From NCBI GenBank assembly GCA_033675545.1, contig JAWDGP010005675.1, positions 33,298 to 97,297 of the forward strand: a stretch of DNA of 64,000 nt, read 5' to 3'. Under the pieces are notes generated by a model, which ran no database searches, was not told the DNA's origin, and worked only from the letters and a program-made list of their open reading frames with translations. Both the position numbers and the translations under genes were made by a program. Below are positions 40,412-54,515 of the stretch, one piece after another. The DNA is from Elysia crispata. Lineage: Eukaryota; Mollusca; Gastropoda; Plakobranchidae. Numbering within the stretch: the stretch's first letter is position 1; each line of letters opens with the position of its first letter.

Positions 40412-41324
40412 GTCAGTCGATTGTTCGGGGAGATTCCTTGGACAAAGAACTCTGAAAAATAAAGTTCTAATTGCAGACCTACTTATTGTTTTTGAACAGA
40501 GGGATAGTGAGTGTTTTTTGTTGTTGTTGTTTTCGTTTGTTTTGTTTTTGTTTTTGTTTTTTCTGGTGAGAGAGGAGAGTGGAGATGCTCATACGGTCGC
40601 CACAAGTTCTATTGACATTTCGTGCTGAGTATCAGTCCGTGTTGTGGCAATGGGTGGATCAATGGCCGCTGAAATTCCAGGTTGCGAAATCGCCGACCAT
40701 AGTAGTAGCTAGCAGAAGTTGCGAATTTTTTTAATGATTAAAATTTGCGTCAAGAATCCGTTTCTGTTCGCTTTAGTTATCTTACACCCATCGAAACAAT
40801 AGTTACATACTTTACTTTTAACTTACGTGAAACCAAATTCATTTACGATAATATGCATTCCTCGCTAAGATTAAAAAGCGATTAAATTGTGAAAGAGATT
40901 CTATTGAAAATAATTCTCGCACTACTATTGGTTGCAATTGACTGCTTTGAACACATCTATTTTTCATGTTTCTACAGATCATTAACTACCAATAAGCTAA
41001 TTATGTTAAATACACATCTATTCATTAATCATTTTAAATATTTAAGTTTTAATATTTGCTTTGAATTTCCTAAGTCAGTGCACTTTAGTTAGGCACTTTT
41101 TGCAGTAATGGCGTTTAACAGGATGTTAAGATAGATTTGGAAATAGCAGAATTAGCTTATTTCCCGTAATATTGTGGCATGTAGCTATTCTTATAAACAT
41201 TCCGCTTTTTTATCATTAAGAAATTTTAATCTCATAGAAAGAGTATCTTCTGTGAAGTTTGGGTGATTTGGTTTTCAATATTAATTTTGGTCATTCAAAT
41301 TCATCTTGACAACCCCATGTTTAG
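40412..41324 (+). other. Intron between exons 5 and 6
   Basis: 913 bp, AT-rich. Nothing beyond short T-rich runs was seen. Confidence 0.7.
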
Positions 41325-41462
41325 GTCCAAGAATTTCGAGAAGGGGTCTGACTACAACAAAACATGGAAGGCCTCAGAAGACGGCAAGGTGAACACAAAT
41401 GGACCTCGTGTGGTGGTCGACTCTGGCAACGGCGCTGGTCCCACCGGTGGATACGTCACCAG
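41325..41462 (+). CDS. SNAP25: SNAP-25 exon 6 (linker)
   Basis: 138 nt between a TTTAG acceptor (to 41324) and a GTAAGA donor at 41463. It encodes SKNFEKGSDYNKTWKASEDG and a Gly/Pro/Asn-rich stretch ending PTGGYVT, with the split Arg147. This is the flexible loop that joins the two SNARE helices. F-E-K, Y-x-x-T-W and the GGYVTR ending are family features. The vertebrate counterpart ends ISGGFIRR. Confidence 0.95.
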
Positions 41463-42636
41463 GTAAGATCAGAAGGTTTAAAGTGAGTGGCGTCCCTGAT
41501 AATATTCTCCTCCTCTGCAAATGAGTTGGGATCAGGCACACCACAAGATGAAGACTTCCCCCTCCTCGCATTATGAGCTAAGCCCAGAAACGCTATGAGG
41601 TAAGTGCGTATGATTTAAGAGCCAAACACCGAAATGTAAGGCCTCATCCCTGTTCATATGGCTTAACGCGAGAACTACAACTTAAGATATTCGCTGTGGA
41701 ATATTTTGATCTTACGAGGTCTAAATTTTGGCATTCCATTAACCAAGGTCTTCAGTGTGTGTATGTGGATCTGAGTCAGATTAGATACACTACATGACAA
41801 GATCCATGCTCAGAGAACGTGGATTAAGATCGACTGTTTTTTTTCAGTACTGTTTCTGTCCCTTGTGCAAATGTGGATCAAACATTTGATACACATTGTG
41901 GAAAGATGCAACACCAGCCGAGTATATAATGTACACGTCTTGAAGTAAGGTTCAAATCGCACAAAGGCAGCTTAAACATTGAATGCATTGCAAGGATTTA
42001 TTTTCCTGTGTTCCATGAACAGAATAGATTTATTGCTTTGCAACAAAGAACTCTGCTGAGTGCATTATTTTGTGTCTAAGTTATGACAGACCAGAAAATG
42101 TGGCTTCCTGGCCATTGCAAGAGAGGGATGATACAGGCTGTATATTTACCACTAAGAAAATTAATAGTGGTTTTTCACAACCCTTCATTTACCGGGCGAT
42201 ATGGAGCCAATAAGAGCTGGGTCTGGGTTGATTGATTGAAAGGTACACAAGCCATTTTTATCAGTTTCAGATTGTGTGTGTGTCTGGAAAAGAGGGGAAA
42301 AGTGAACTCAACGTTTGGGATCACCAGATAATTTAATTTTTTATCCTTTGACTGAAACCAAAGTAAAAACTTTTGTCTCTTTAATCAAATTCTTCTTTTT
42401 AATTTCCTTGTCAAAAATCTTTTTGTTGGCAGAGTCCTGTAATTAGATGATACCAAGTAATGGATAATAAGACAGATTGTACCATCATGGTAATAGGCTT
42501 TTATGGTTCCTGTAAGCAATCATTCAAGTTTAGAATCTGCATGTATCGTAGAAAAGACCAAAAACTCTCTCATGCAGTAATCCTGCTAAATTTGGTCACA
42601 ATCTTTGCGTCTGCCGTGTGTCAAAATCAATGAGCT

Positions 42637-42652
42637 TACACACACACACACA

Positions 42653-42737
<85 letters not shown>
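42637..42737 (+). repeat. (AC)n-(CT)n microsatellite
   Basis: About 17 bp of AC then about 84 bp of CT, with imperfect CT-rich sequence to about 42800. Pyrimidine on sense. Confidence 0.96.
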
Positions 42738-42741
<4 letters not shown>

Positions 42742-43336
42742 CCTCTTTCTCTCTCTCTCCCTCCCTCACTCCCTCTCTATCTCTCTCTGTTTCTCTCTCC
42801 CCCACACACATGCTTAGCTAGACCCGGTTCGGAATTGGCCGATCGATTGCTGAAGCTGCTTCATGCAGGTGTAGAGCTGTGGTGCTAGAAACCACTTGCT
42901 CCAGGAGTGATCCTCTCGAGCGTGCCCCAATGAGAAGGATCACCAATGATAAAGACGTTCCAAGATAGTCCACGCTAGGAAGACACCCGAGGCATATTAC
43001 CAGTAAAGTTTTCACTTAAAAGCAGTTACACGTTACATTTAACCTAATATTTGTTGCAGCGTTTTCTCTTTTTTTTTTTATTCTCTCCTCCACCCTCGTT
43101 TATGTAGAAGAGGTTATTCTCACGAAATATTGAAACAGTTAGATTATCACGAGCTCCCCAGGTTCGCAGCCGAAATCATATAACTTGCCCATGGTGTCAC
43201 TAGGAGAATGTTGTAGATTGGTGAATAGATTTTTATGAAGCACTTTAGGAAGAATCACTGAAGACAGAATAGATCTGAGGAAATGAACTCAAAGAGCAAA
43301 AAGAGGACGATGGATAGTAGATTAATCTACAGAATT

Positions 43337-43351
43337 GACAGACAGACAGAC

Positions 43352-43394
<43 letters not shown>
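43337..43394 (+). repeat. (GACA)n microsatellite
   Basis: GACA tetranucleotides interrupted once by GAGAGAGA. Confidence 0.93.
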
Positions 43395-45877
43395 CAAAGA
43401 CACACAGAAATGCAGTCAGACAAAGAGACAAAATGAGAAAATGAAGTAGGAACAGACAAATATATGCTGATCAAGAGAAGGAACGAAAGACGGCATCAAC
43501 AGGGAACAAACCGTTGAGGCGAGAGGAAGGTTTTCCGCGCAGAATTCGTGCATGAACAGAAAAGCTTCATAATACACGCCCAGAATAACATCTCTGCAGC
43601 ATGTACATTCATCAATAATTAATTCAGGTCTATCTAGGGGGGCCCTCACCCGTCACTGGGACATGGAATCGACTAGTGGTCAGCTGGAGCTCTCAAGCGC
43701 ACACTTGTCGAACAAGCATTATCCCTTCTCCGACCCCTTTGATCTTTTTCTACGACCCTTTTTGCTTAACGGGCAATAGCGCATTGATGACCTTTAGGGT
43801 TTCTCATTTTATTTTGTCTTCGCAGAATCTTGCGAAGGGTATACCTTTTTTTATAAAATTTGGATGCGAAGGTTTTAGAAAAAATATTGTAAGTACTTCT
43901 TTGATTTTTATCTCAACGATTGTAAAAAAAAAAAATCAAAGAAATTAATTAGGTACTATTATTGCTATTTATCGAATTTGTATTGCATAGGAAAAAACCA
44001 CATGGTATATAACTAAGTATTTTCATCAATTATTCATCGAGGTCGGGCAAGAGGGACCTGTTATCGACACACGTCAAGCGTATCGCCTCGACAGTTCACT
44101 AAGCTGCTCTATGAAGACCTTTTGACATTTAAGCATTGTTTCTCCGTTCTCTGACTCCTTTGTTGTGCACGAGTTGTTCATATATATTTTATTTTTCGCA
44201 AGAAGAGCGAGACACACTCGTTTGTGTTAGTAAATCCGTAGGAATATCATGGTCTTCAACAATGCTCTAGATAGATATAATATGTGATTAGGTCTGGATC
44301 CCTTGGAGTCGTCTGCACACTGAATTGGTTTCTCATAATAAATTCTTGAACTAGTCGGCAATTTAAATAGCTCTGATGAGAGCTCTGCATGGCACAACGT
44401 TTAGCTTACACTAGTTTAGAAAAAAGTGAGACGGGTTCATTGGGTATAGACGCAGTAGGCCCATTTGAAAAAAAATTTCTCAAAGTCTGGATTAAACCCA
44501 TACTTGGACCTACCTTCAAATACACAAAAATCAAGATGTTTTTTTTTTTAATTTTTGATTGTATTGATTTTTATCGACTGATTCGTGGCATCATCCATGT
44601 GCCTTAAATGTCTATCGGTTGATATTTAAAAAGTGATGTTTTTCAAAATACACCGAGTTATTGGGGGGAAAAAATATTTTTAAATGCAGATTACAATGAT
44701 TCCACCGGCACCATAAGAGTGTTGCAATTGCTTTAGATGTTGTTATTGTTGCAGGTACAACTATGGTCAATTGCAAATTTCTTGCCACCATTGATTGCCC
44801 AAACCACTCGATCACGCTATTTTTTTTATTGACTTTGTTGATTTTCTTGTTCTTATCTCCTACACGTAAAGACAGTACAGAAGGCCAAATAAATGTTTTC
44901 TTCATTGCCTACCGCCCGGCATATTGCTGTTCTGTCTCTCGGGTGCTTGTCGAAGGCTTTATAATTTTGTTGCAGTCCTGTTCTTCAAACGTTCTTTCTT
45001 TGGTGGTGGTGGTGATGGGAAGAGGAGCAGAAAAGAAAAACGTTTGTTTCTTTGAAGAAGAAAAAAAAGAAATAAAACTATAGTTACAAAGTCAAAGCGT
45101 TGGAAAGCGTGATGGTGACTTGCGATGAAAGCAGCGTTGGGAATGACACTTTATAACACAATATTTTACGACCTGCAAAGTGATTGCGGTCTTGCTATCT
45201 ATAGATAGAACCTGTTGGTTAACATGCATTTTGAGAAAGCCGTTTCTAGGAGGGAAAATGAAAAATGATAGTAAATAAAAAATCAATCAGTTGGTCCTAC
45301 ACCCATCCCCCACCCCCTAACCCTACCTCTTCCTGGATCTTATTTTAAGCCGTTGTCCCATGATACCTAGATCTATAAGTAATAACTGTATAGCCTTCTC
45401 TTTTAATAAGTGAAAGTAATACATTTTCAAATGATTTTTGAGTTTTGTAAACCCCTTGTGTATCAAGGCTGTAGGCGGACAATTCATACAATTTGAACTG
45501 CATCCAGCTCTTGTGTTTAGGTATTGTACTTAGACTTGGTAAGGGAAAGTAGACGAAGTTACCCGTACCCACGACTAGAACAAGAGTTTTAGAAACAATG
45601 CCAAGTGCAGAATTTCGGGCCAGCCAAGATAGTCCTTCGGGGATTTTTGTATTGGCAGATGCTAAAAGGTCCAGATCTCTTCTATGTCGTAACGCTACAG
45701 CCAGGGCGATTGCCTCATTTTATAATACAAGCTGGAAACCCATTCTACGAATGGGACCTTGATGTGAATGTGCCGGGGCTGAGGTGCGATTGCGTATTAA
45801 ATAGGCTTATAAATGGTTTTCATTTTTGGCTTAGCTCCATATAAGGAGAATTTTAATTTTATTTATTTATTTCTTTA

Positions 45878-45879
<2 letters not shown>

Positions 45880-45927
<48 letters not shown>

Positions 45928-45982
45928 GTTGTTGTTGTTGTTGTTGTTGTTGTTTTTGTTGCTGCTGCTGCTGTTGTTGTTG

Positions 45983-46067
<85 letters not shown>

Positions 46068-46085
46068 TGTCTTTATTATTATTAT
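45880..46085 (+). repeat. (ATT)n-(GTT/GCT)n-(ATT)n microsatellite
   Basis: Two ATT blocks flank about 60 bp of GTT/GCT, about 200 bp in total. Open frames through it are homopolymer shadows. Confidence 0.95.
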
Positions 46086-46486
46086 CATCTATTTTAAAAT
46101 TAATGTAAACTGACCATGCCTTTGCATTTTATTTCTGTTGGGATTTTCTGTCTTTGTCTGCCTGCCTGGCTCTTTGTTTGTTTGACTATATATCAGTTTA
46201 TCTATACCTCTCTGCCTTTCAATGCTTACATCTTTCTGGCGTTCATTCTTTTTCTCAATCTCGCAAATTTTCGTTGTTTTTTTTTTTCTCTTTTTACCTC
46301 CTCCAACGTCTGTTCTCTATCTCCCACCCTTTCCACTTGAACTCCAAAAGTTTCTCGTTTTGTTATACTGCAAGCACTTTTCCAGACGTCTGTAATCAGT
46401 TTTGAAGATAGTCTACATCACAAGGGGGTCTTGGAATTATTATTACGAACCGACCTTACAGTTTGACATCCAAACTTGTTTTAAAG

Positions 46487-46550
46487 AAAAAAAAAAAAGG
46501 GGGGGGGGGGGACAGCTTGGGGGGAAAGGGGGGAGCGGAAGGAAGGGGGG
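46487..46550 (+). repeat. A-run and G-rich tract
   Basis: About 12 A then about 12 G, followed by repeated G4-G6 runs to about 46550. The spacing of the G runs could support a G-quadruplex on the sense strand. Confidence 0.6.
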
Positions 46551-48170
46551 TGAGCAGACGGACGGGAAATCGATTCCATTCCTGGGGTGACCTTTCTCGT
46601 TTCAGAGCAGGACGGAAGGGAAAGTAGTCTTCGGTACACAAGTTGCACTGTTTCCTCCCCAGTGAGTTCAGCTGGTTAACATTGAGACGCGTCATAATCA
46701 ATGTGCTTCTCTAACAGTTATACTGCATTTGATGGATATAATTATCAGAAATATATCTTCATAAATGGATATAGGGGTATTTTCCCCACGCGTTTTTGTT
46801 TTCTTTTTGCTTTGTTCTTTGTTTTGTTATTTTATTTATTAAATTTATTTCATTTTTATCAAAGCATTCGCCATTTTTCTCACAGCCAATGCCAGTTAAA
46901 CGAATTTAGCTTTGTCGAGTTTATCACGATGCAGATCGTCGTAGCGCATTAAATGCGATCGTCAATATTAAATATTGTTAATCCATTGGACCTTGTCAAG
47001 CGTAAAAGGGAGAAGGGGTGGGTGGGGGTGGGGGAGGGTTAGAGGGGATGTAAATCTCTTGTGCGCAAACCTTTTATCATGTTTCCAAACAACGTTCATG
47101 GAGTCTCAGGTCATGTTAGAAGTCTTAAACTCGTCAAGTTAAATCTTTAAAGAGACAGTTTTGCTGCTGTAAAACTAAAAGCGGCACAGGCTAGTATTTA
47201 CTAATAAGGAGATTCTTCCGCAGCAGATAGAAAATGGTTGGAGTAGTTAAATAATAATATTACACTGCACTCTTCCAGCCCATTTAACATGTTTTGTTTT
47301 TGGGATGTTTTACATTGAAAGGGAAATCTGTTAAAAAGTAGGACAACGAAACGATTTTTGGAATTTGTTCAATTGACTTTTTTTTTCCTCCAAAAGCACG
47401 TTAAATAAATTTCCTTTTTGACAATTTTTGCAGGTGCTGAACCGGAAATATTATTCTTTTTTATCAATGCATCGGCGATTTGGCAACTGTTTGGTTCTAG
47501 TTTCTTACTGTTAAATTTAAAATTTGACAATCGCTCTGACGACAAAGGCTCACGCGCTTTCTTTTCCTTGTAAACAGTGATACATCATACCCCTCTTGTG
47601 ATGGTCCTTTTTCTTGATCTTCCGTCTTGGAAGTTGGAACCGGCTAGAGTGTCCTTCAGGGGTTCGAATCACGCCGCCTCTCGAATGTTTGGTTGATTGG
47701 TTTCGTTCTTACATTTTCAGTGTTCTTTATACATGACGATCTCAGATTAGCTGGTGGTGAATTTTGAAACCTGACAGGGACTAAAGAGGCACTTCGAGGC
47801 GGGAGCACCAGCTTTACTAACATTTTTTTTAAAACTTCCTCTATTAACAAAACCATTCGAGCTTTATGGACAAAACTATTTTACTATTAATACAGTTTAG
47901 AAAGGCGCACATGCAGAAGACAGAGAGAGAAATCGGGCATAGACCCAAAAGAAAAAAAATGAGATCCATCCTTTAATTACTAAATTTATCCCTTATCCCC
48001 TGCCACCCCCCTCTTTTTCTTCTCCCCTTTTCTCACCCAGTAAAAAAATCTTCATGGCCTTATCTTGCTCTATTCCTTGATACACAGCAGAGAAACTGAA
48101 CTTCAGATCACGCAAGGTCCAATCAGAATCGGTCAAGGTGACCTCAACCGAGTGTGTCGATCCTCCCGTC

Positions 48171-48273
<103 letters not shown>

Positions 48274-49282
48274 TTTCTCTCTCTCTGTGTCCCCCCTCTC
48301 TCTAATTTCTATTGGGTGTCTTTCCATCCCTCGAATATTTTCTATGCCTGATTACGTGAGCTTTATAAACAGCTTTATTATATGAGCAGTGAAGCCTATC
48401 TACCTCTCGAACGACAGGGTTAACAAATGCAGTGTGGCGTGAACCGTACGGGGAAAAAATTACATTCTTTACGCCGCCCTTTTTTTCTCTCCTTTCTATC
48501 CATGCACCAGATTAATCGTCCATCATTGCATACTTACCACGCTTGTTATCGATGTTGAAAAGTCATATACATGCAAATTATATTTTTATGAACACAGAAT
48601 TCCTTCTGATATTATCTGTGATTTATACTCCCGACAAACGACATGCCTTCATACTGCTAGCCGAAGCGCAGATAGACGGCGAATTCGCTGACGCTGAGCA
48701 TAATTTGGCTAAGTCTCCAACCTATCACTGAAGAGTTCTGGCTGTTCAATAAGCCATGCTTTCTTCCAAAATCCTACCGGAAACGGTCTGATAAGAGGGA
48801 GGACTGCGTAATTTTATTTTGTTTTCTGTCTTTTTTTTTTTTTGTTTTGTTTTGTTTTGTTTATTTATTTTTTCTTTTAAATGATTTTGCGCGTAGTATT
48901 TATTTAAGCATTTACCAAGTTTTCGGTTTCCCCGTGAATTATCGGATTCAAAGCTGTTGTATAAGTATAGAGGAAGCCTGCTTCTATTCGTAGAAAGTAA
49001 ACGACCTGGCTTTGCATTTTTAATAAAATCATTACTGCGGATATGCAAGCATGCATTCTTTACTTTTCTTTTTTTTTTTTTCATACATATTTTTTAAATT
49101 ATTTGCAAGAGCTAAGAATGTTCAAGTTACAAAAATGATACTCAGAATAACGTATCAGTGTTTTTTTTATTGTTGCAAATGTCTTATCTTTAAAGGAGTT
49201 TAATTTTTTTTTCTATTTCCATTTTTTTCTTGTTTTTTTTTTTAGTCTACACGTTTTCTTTTTCTGTTTGTCCATCTGTCTG

Positions 49283-49395
<113 letters not shown>

Positions 49396-49743
49396 CCCCC
49401 TGATCCTTCCTTTGTGCCTCCGCCTGTGCTTGGCTGAGTCTTTCTGACTGTTTCCCCCTTTCTCCTCTTATCTTTTTTCTGGCTACCTTTGTATATTCAT
49501 CCATTTATTTATTTGTCTATCTAGGTACTTTCTTGCCTGTTTTTCCACCCAGCTTTCTCCACCTTCCTAGATCCTCTGAGTATAACTTTATTATTTCCCA
49601 TTTGATCTTATGATGAATTATAATAAATATAGTCACTAACACAGTAACCTCAAAGTAACCTGTTTAGTTTGTAGCTGTGTGCCGTACTTTCTAAGGTAAT
49701 GATATTTACAACAATATTGTTGTGGTTTTTTTCCCTCTCTTAG

Positions 49744-49888
49744 GATAACTAATGATGCTCGTGAAGATGAAATGGAGCAAAACATTGGTGAGGTGGCCGG
49801 CATGGTAACCAATCTGCGTAACATGGCAGTGGACATGGGCAATGAGATTGAGTCTCAGAACAAGCAACTTGATCGCATCAACCAGAAG
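49744..49888 (+). CDS. SNAP25: SNAP-25 exon 7 (second SNARE helix)
   Basis: 145 nt, the same length as the vertebrate exon, after CTCTCTTAG and before GTGGGT at 49889. It completes Arg147, then encodes ITNDAREDEMEQNIGEV, NLRNMAVDMGNEIESQN and KQLDRINQK, leaving in phase 0. This is most of the second Q-SNARE helix. The 0-layer Gln185 sits in E-S-Q-N. The next residues are supplied by exon 8a or 8b. Very strong match to the family. Confidence 0.97.
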
Positions 49889-50475
49889 GTGGGTTCTCTA
49901 CTATGTTGTCAATGGCTAGAGATGAAATGTTGCTGGTTTTACCTGCATTCAGTAACTGTCAGGAAAAAAATGCTACTTAACAATGTCTAATTTCCTTGTT
50001 TGTTTTGTTGCATTGTATATTCAATGGTATAATAATTGAACATGCAATTGCAAGCCAACACTTTATATCAAACAAATACATGTATAGCAGCCTGAATCTT
50101 TGAAATCAAAAATGAGATAGAAAGAAAAGATTAGTTCTGTTTTTAAGTCAACACTCTCTGAAATTTCAAATCCATTTTAGGTGCACCCACCAAGCTCATA
50201 TTTCAAATGTGTCTTTTATTAGGGAACAAGCTGTCATGAACACTACCATATGCCTTTCAATTGCTTTATATCTATATATTGAAAATTGCATTGGGTTAGG
50301 TGAAGCATTTCTTAAGTTTATTCTCCCCTTTGCCTCTGGTTTGCAAATTTCTTTTACCCGTGATTAGCACCTTTAAAACTTAAAAGCAGATAATTCACAG
50401 GATCTTTTGACAAAACGGGTCAATCCTTTGATATGTATCATAAGAATATCACATCTTTCCCAAGATTTGGGAAAC

Positions 50476-50523
<48 letters not shown>

Positions 50524-52492
50524 ATGATGAAGTTTCTTGCACTCATGGCTCTTTTGTAATCAGCTTGTTTGCCTTCATAACCATAAGAATACTGCAAAAC
50601 TCCTAGTATGCTACCATGGCTTCACCAGCATCTCTGAAATAACCCTGCCTCTACCAGGAATATTATAGTGTAACTTTGTAACTAACATACACATGTATTT
50701 GCTCTTTGTTTCTGGTTTTTTTTTTTTTTAAATTAGTTTCTTGAATAAATAACATTTTGATGAAAAAAAGAAAAAAACATACAGGAAGCCATTTCATCAT
50801 TATTAACCTCAAATTTACAGCATCCGTATGAAATAAACATGAAACTGTCTAATTAGCTATTCCTTGTATAAATAACTTTACGTTTGAAAAAAGGCTATGG
50901 TATATAAGATAATTAGAAACTATGAAGTGAGGTATGCAGTGCAATATACAATGGAACCTTTGAAATCAGGAAGGTTTGGAAGATTAAAATTTCGCTCTGG
51001 TGATAAGATTAGTTCCAGATTATGTGAGCATTAGGGGATCTCGGTTTTCATCTACCAGTACCATTTTTTGTTCCCTAAGGATTCAGTATAAAGGGCTCTA
51101 GTAATCTCCATGTTGATTTGTGTCACCTTCGTTTTTCAGAAGTTTCTTATACAGAAAACAAAGTTTTAAGCAAATGTAAATTATAAGTTAAAAAAAGCAA
51201 GGGGAAAGAAAAAAAATTCATAATAATGATGGTTGATTAAACATAGGAATAGCTATTTTGACATTATGTTGACATGTTGTCCATCTTTTTTGACTCTTAA
51301 AGCTAATAATACCTGAAATTGTTTTACTGGACTGTTATGATAAAGTAGTCGATTACTTTACTGTTCGATGCTGAACTAATAGTTTGATAGCCCACTCACT
51401 CCCTCCTTTGCACAATGTGTCAATTCAGGACTGTTTACTCATATTGAACTGGAAAAAGCTAGAAATATCTGGGTATGATGAAATCAGAAAATGATGATTT
51501 GGATGTATAAGTTGATGCGTCCACCATTGGTCTACTAAGTTGAAGAAAGAGAGAAGATCGGTGGTAGTATCACTGACAGTTTTTACTAGCCTCTGTTGCA
51601 TCATTCTTGTTTTAAACATGTATTTTATTCAATTTAAATAGTTTTAATATTCTGTATAAAATATCTGGGTACTCTTCCCAGTTTGGAATATAAGTTACTG
51701 CAGAAAAGTTCTATTCTCAGATTATTCTTTTCTGTTGAAAAGTTTTCCAATTAAACATACTCCTGATTTCAAGGTTCCACTGACTGTATCACCTAAAATG
51801 AAGTTTGATTTGTGTACCAAAACTTACATTTTTTTATTTGGGGGTGGGAGGTTCCAAACTTTTGGCTTTAACGAATACAGGCTCAAAGGCCATAGCTGAG
51901 CTGAATTATGTTGGTACATATTTTTATATTAATGCTGCATTCTAACTCAAATGGGTAGTGCTGTATGCAAATCCACTTGAAAAGTCATATTACCATTACT
52001 AATTCTTTATCCTGCATATTTAAAGTGATTTAGGAATTGATCATATAATGTGATTTTGTGCTTAAGTGAGCTTTTTTTTAATGTTGTGAGAAACAAAATT
52101 CCAATTGTTAAGGCTTTTATAATTCAGAATTTGTAAGAAACAAGAAAAGGAAAAAAAAGTATGAAAGATATCATATTTTTATAAAAAAAACTTATATGAA
52201 ATGAAATTTGAAAAGAAAGCATGGAGAGTCTAAATTGGTAATTTTGTGATTAATTGCAATGATTAAATCAATTTTTGCTTTTCTCAAGGCTTTGTTTCAA
52301 TCCCATGGCCTATTCTCGATGATTTATTTTTATCCTTTTTCCCCCTCTCCAATATACACTGCACCATAACACTTGGTTTGGTTATGGATACACCATTAAT
52401 GCAATTTTCCCATCACCGATGGCCCCTTGGTTTTCCTCCCATTTCCTTTTTGTATCTTCTTCCATGCTGCTTACACATGTTCCTGCTTGCAG
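49889..52492 (+). other. Intron between exons 7 and 8a
   Basis: 2,604 bp, AT-rich, with a (TA)n run at 50480-50521. No further coding exon was recognised. Confidence 0.65.
50480..50521. repeat. (TA)n microsatellite
   Basis: About 42 bp of alternating T and A. Confidence 0.95.
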
Positions 52493-52561
52493 GGCATGTC
52501 CAACGAGACACGTATCACCGCGGCAAACCAGAGGGCCACCAAACTGCTAAAGGAGAATTAA
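52493..52561 (+). CDS. SNAP25: SNAP-25 terminal exon 8a (22 residues and stop)
   Basis: Acceptor CTTGCAG to 52492, then 22 codons and TAA (52559-52561). The peptide starts G-M-S-N and ends ETRITAANQRATKLLKEN. This is the classic SNAP-25 C-terminus (human TRIDEANQRATKMLGSG): the last turns of helix 2, with N at the +4 layer and I, A, A, L at +5 to +8. Spliced from exon 7 in phase 0. ATTAAA signals at 52778-52783 and 52807-52812 could end a short 3' UTR; a longer one could run to AATAAA at 56780. Confidence 0.95.
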   Translation, partial: GMSNETRITAANQRATKLLKEN

Positions 52562-54255
52562 GAATATGAAAGGAGAGAGAGGGACTGGTCACTCACCTCC
52601 CTCTCATCCTCTTCCTTCTCCTCCATTTTTTCTGTGTGGGGTGGTGACAAGTTGGGGTCACACCTCCCTGCTTCTCTCTCCTTAAAGCATCACCCTCATC
52701 AAGCATTGCTTTGGCTTCTCACTGAAGATATATACTGCTACAACTGCTAGGCCTACTAACTGTGGTTTTTTGTTCTCATTAAACAATAACTTATACAGAT
52801 TGTTGCATTAAAGTTATGCCACAAAATATGAAAATTGTAAATCAGTGTGTCTCTTTCTTCCTTTTGAAACAGTTTTTTCCCCTTCCTTTTCATTTCTAGT
52901 AGTTTTGTACTTCAATAGCATATTAGCCTATTAATTACAAGGTTATAGATCAATTGAGGGCTGCAGAAACTTTGCATGTGCATATTCATTTGCTATTAAT
53001 AATGAATGGAGCAAATAACTTCATACTTTTCTTTGTTTTGAGAAGGCATGTATCTATAGCTTAGACTCTGTATTCCATTCTGCAAAGTGTTGTCCGCATT
53101 CTCTCTTCTATCAAACTCTCTTGCTGTATGTCTACACTGGGAATTAACTGCTAAAAAGGGAAAAGAGAGTTGTATGTTTTTCTCTACATCTTCTAACTTC
53201 ATGCTATGATTTGAACATGGGTCTGTGCGGGTTGCAGTTCATAATTTTGTGACATCAAGGTGGCGAGTGATCACAAAGTAGTGTCTATTTGAGAAAACGG
53301 AGGTTTTCCAAGGATTTATTATGTATATATTAGCAGTTCGTATGTTATGTATATTTTGGTTTTGTGCCATGCTAATGATCGCCCTGACAATGGGAATGAT
53401 CTACCAAATTTTACTGTAGGCAGACTTATTTTTGGCTGCCTCTTTTCCTAAGAGAATTAAGAGGCTTTGGAACATGTCTTCTTAACACCTTATCAAGTTC
53501 AATTTATAGACAGATAACATGTGTATGAGTTCAGTAAAATAGGCTGATAATGATTTTTAGCTTTGTCCGATGTTCCAAGTTTGTTTTCCAGGTTTTTTTT
53601 AAGGTTTTTTTTTTTTTGGAGGGGTTAATATTTTTTTAATTGCACTTGCCCTATGAAATTTTATTAGAAGTCACTATAAAATTACTGTAGAATGTCAGAA
53701 GAAGAATTTTTGTTTATCTAGGTTGATAGAAGTCTATGTTTTGATATGTTTTTTCCTTTTTGGTTGAAAATCAGTTATGGGCTGAAGACTTCTTTGTTTG
53801 AAATTAAAATCCTTTCCCTTGACCATAGGGCTTGCTTTGCTCAATTAAAATAATATCAGTTCCATAGGTTTAACTCTATGTAGGCCTGACTTGACCCAAA
53901 TCGATGAGTATTCAGAAGTGCCAAAGCTGAGCAATGCAGTATAACATCAGAGATTAATATGAATTCAATGATGCTAATATCAAGGCAGGACTACAAAAAT
54001 TTTAAGGACACTTTGGCTTCTATTGTTTCTGGGATTGCTTGCTCAAGTCTTTTAAACAATACAAGTTTTTAATTTTTTTTTTTTTTCGAAAAAAATTTGC
54101 ATGTAATCTTGAGGAAATCTTTTCTTTTTTTTTTCATTAAAAGTTTGTCAAAGATCATGTTCAGATTCCAATGAAAAGCTTTCTTTATGGGATTTTTATA
54201 CAATTGTGACTTTGTCACGCCCTTTTGAGTTACTGTCTCTCACTATTTATCTCTG

Positions 54256-54345
<90 letters not shown>

Positions 54346-54515
54346 TCTTCTTCTTCTTCTTCTTCTTCTTCTTCTTCTTCTTCTTCTTCTTCTTCTTCTT
54401 CTTCTTCTTCTTCTTCTTCTTCTTCTTCTTCTCCTTCTCCTTCTCCTTCTCCTTCTCCTTCTCCTTCTTCTTCTTCTTCTTCTTCTTCTTCTTCTTCTTC
54501 TTCTTCTTCTTCTCT
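54256..54515 (+). repeat. (TGTC)n-(TC)n-(TTC)n pyrimidine array with CTCCTT core
   Basis: About 18 bp of TGTC, about 67 bp of TC and about 170 bp of TTC, with a (CTCCTT)n segment at about 54430-54468: roughly 260 nt almost without purines on the sense strand. Its position between exon 8a and exon 8b puts it in one message's 3' UTR or the other's intron. Arg, Phe and Leu homopolymer frames are artefacts. Confidence 0.97.

Noticed and set aside
45605-45844. 79-codon + open frame in intron 6
   Set aside because: Length is within chance for this window, with no recognisable domain, no splice context and a microsatellite just after it.
47656-47690. GGTTCGAATCAC, a Pol III B-box-like site, considered as a tRNA or tRNA-derived SINE
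   Set aside because: No stable T-arm pairing, and the nearest A-box-like sequence is too close upstream; no cloverleaf could be drawn.
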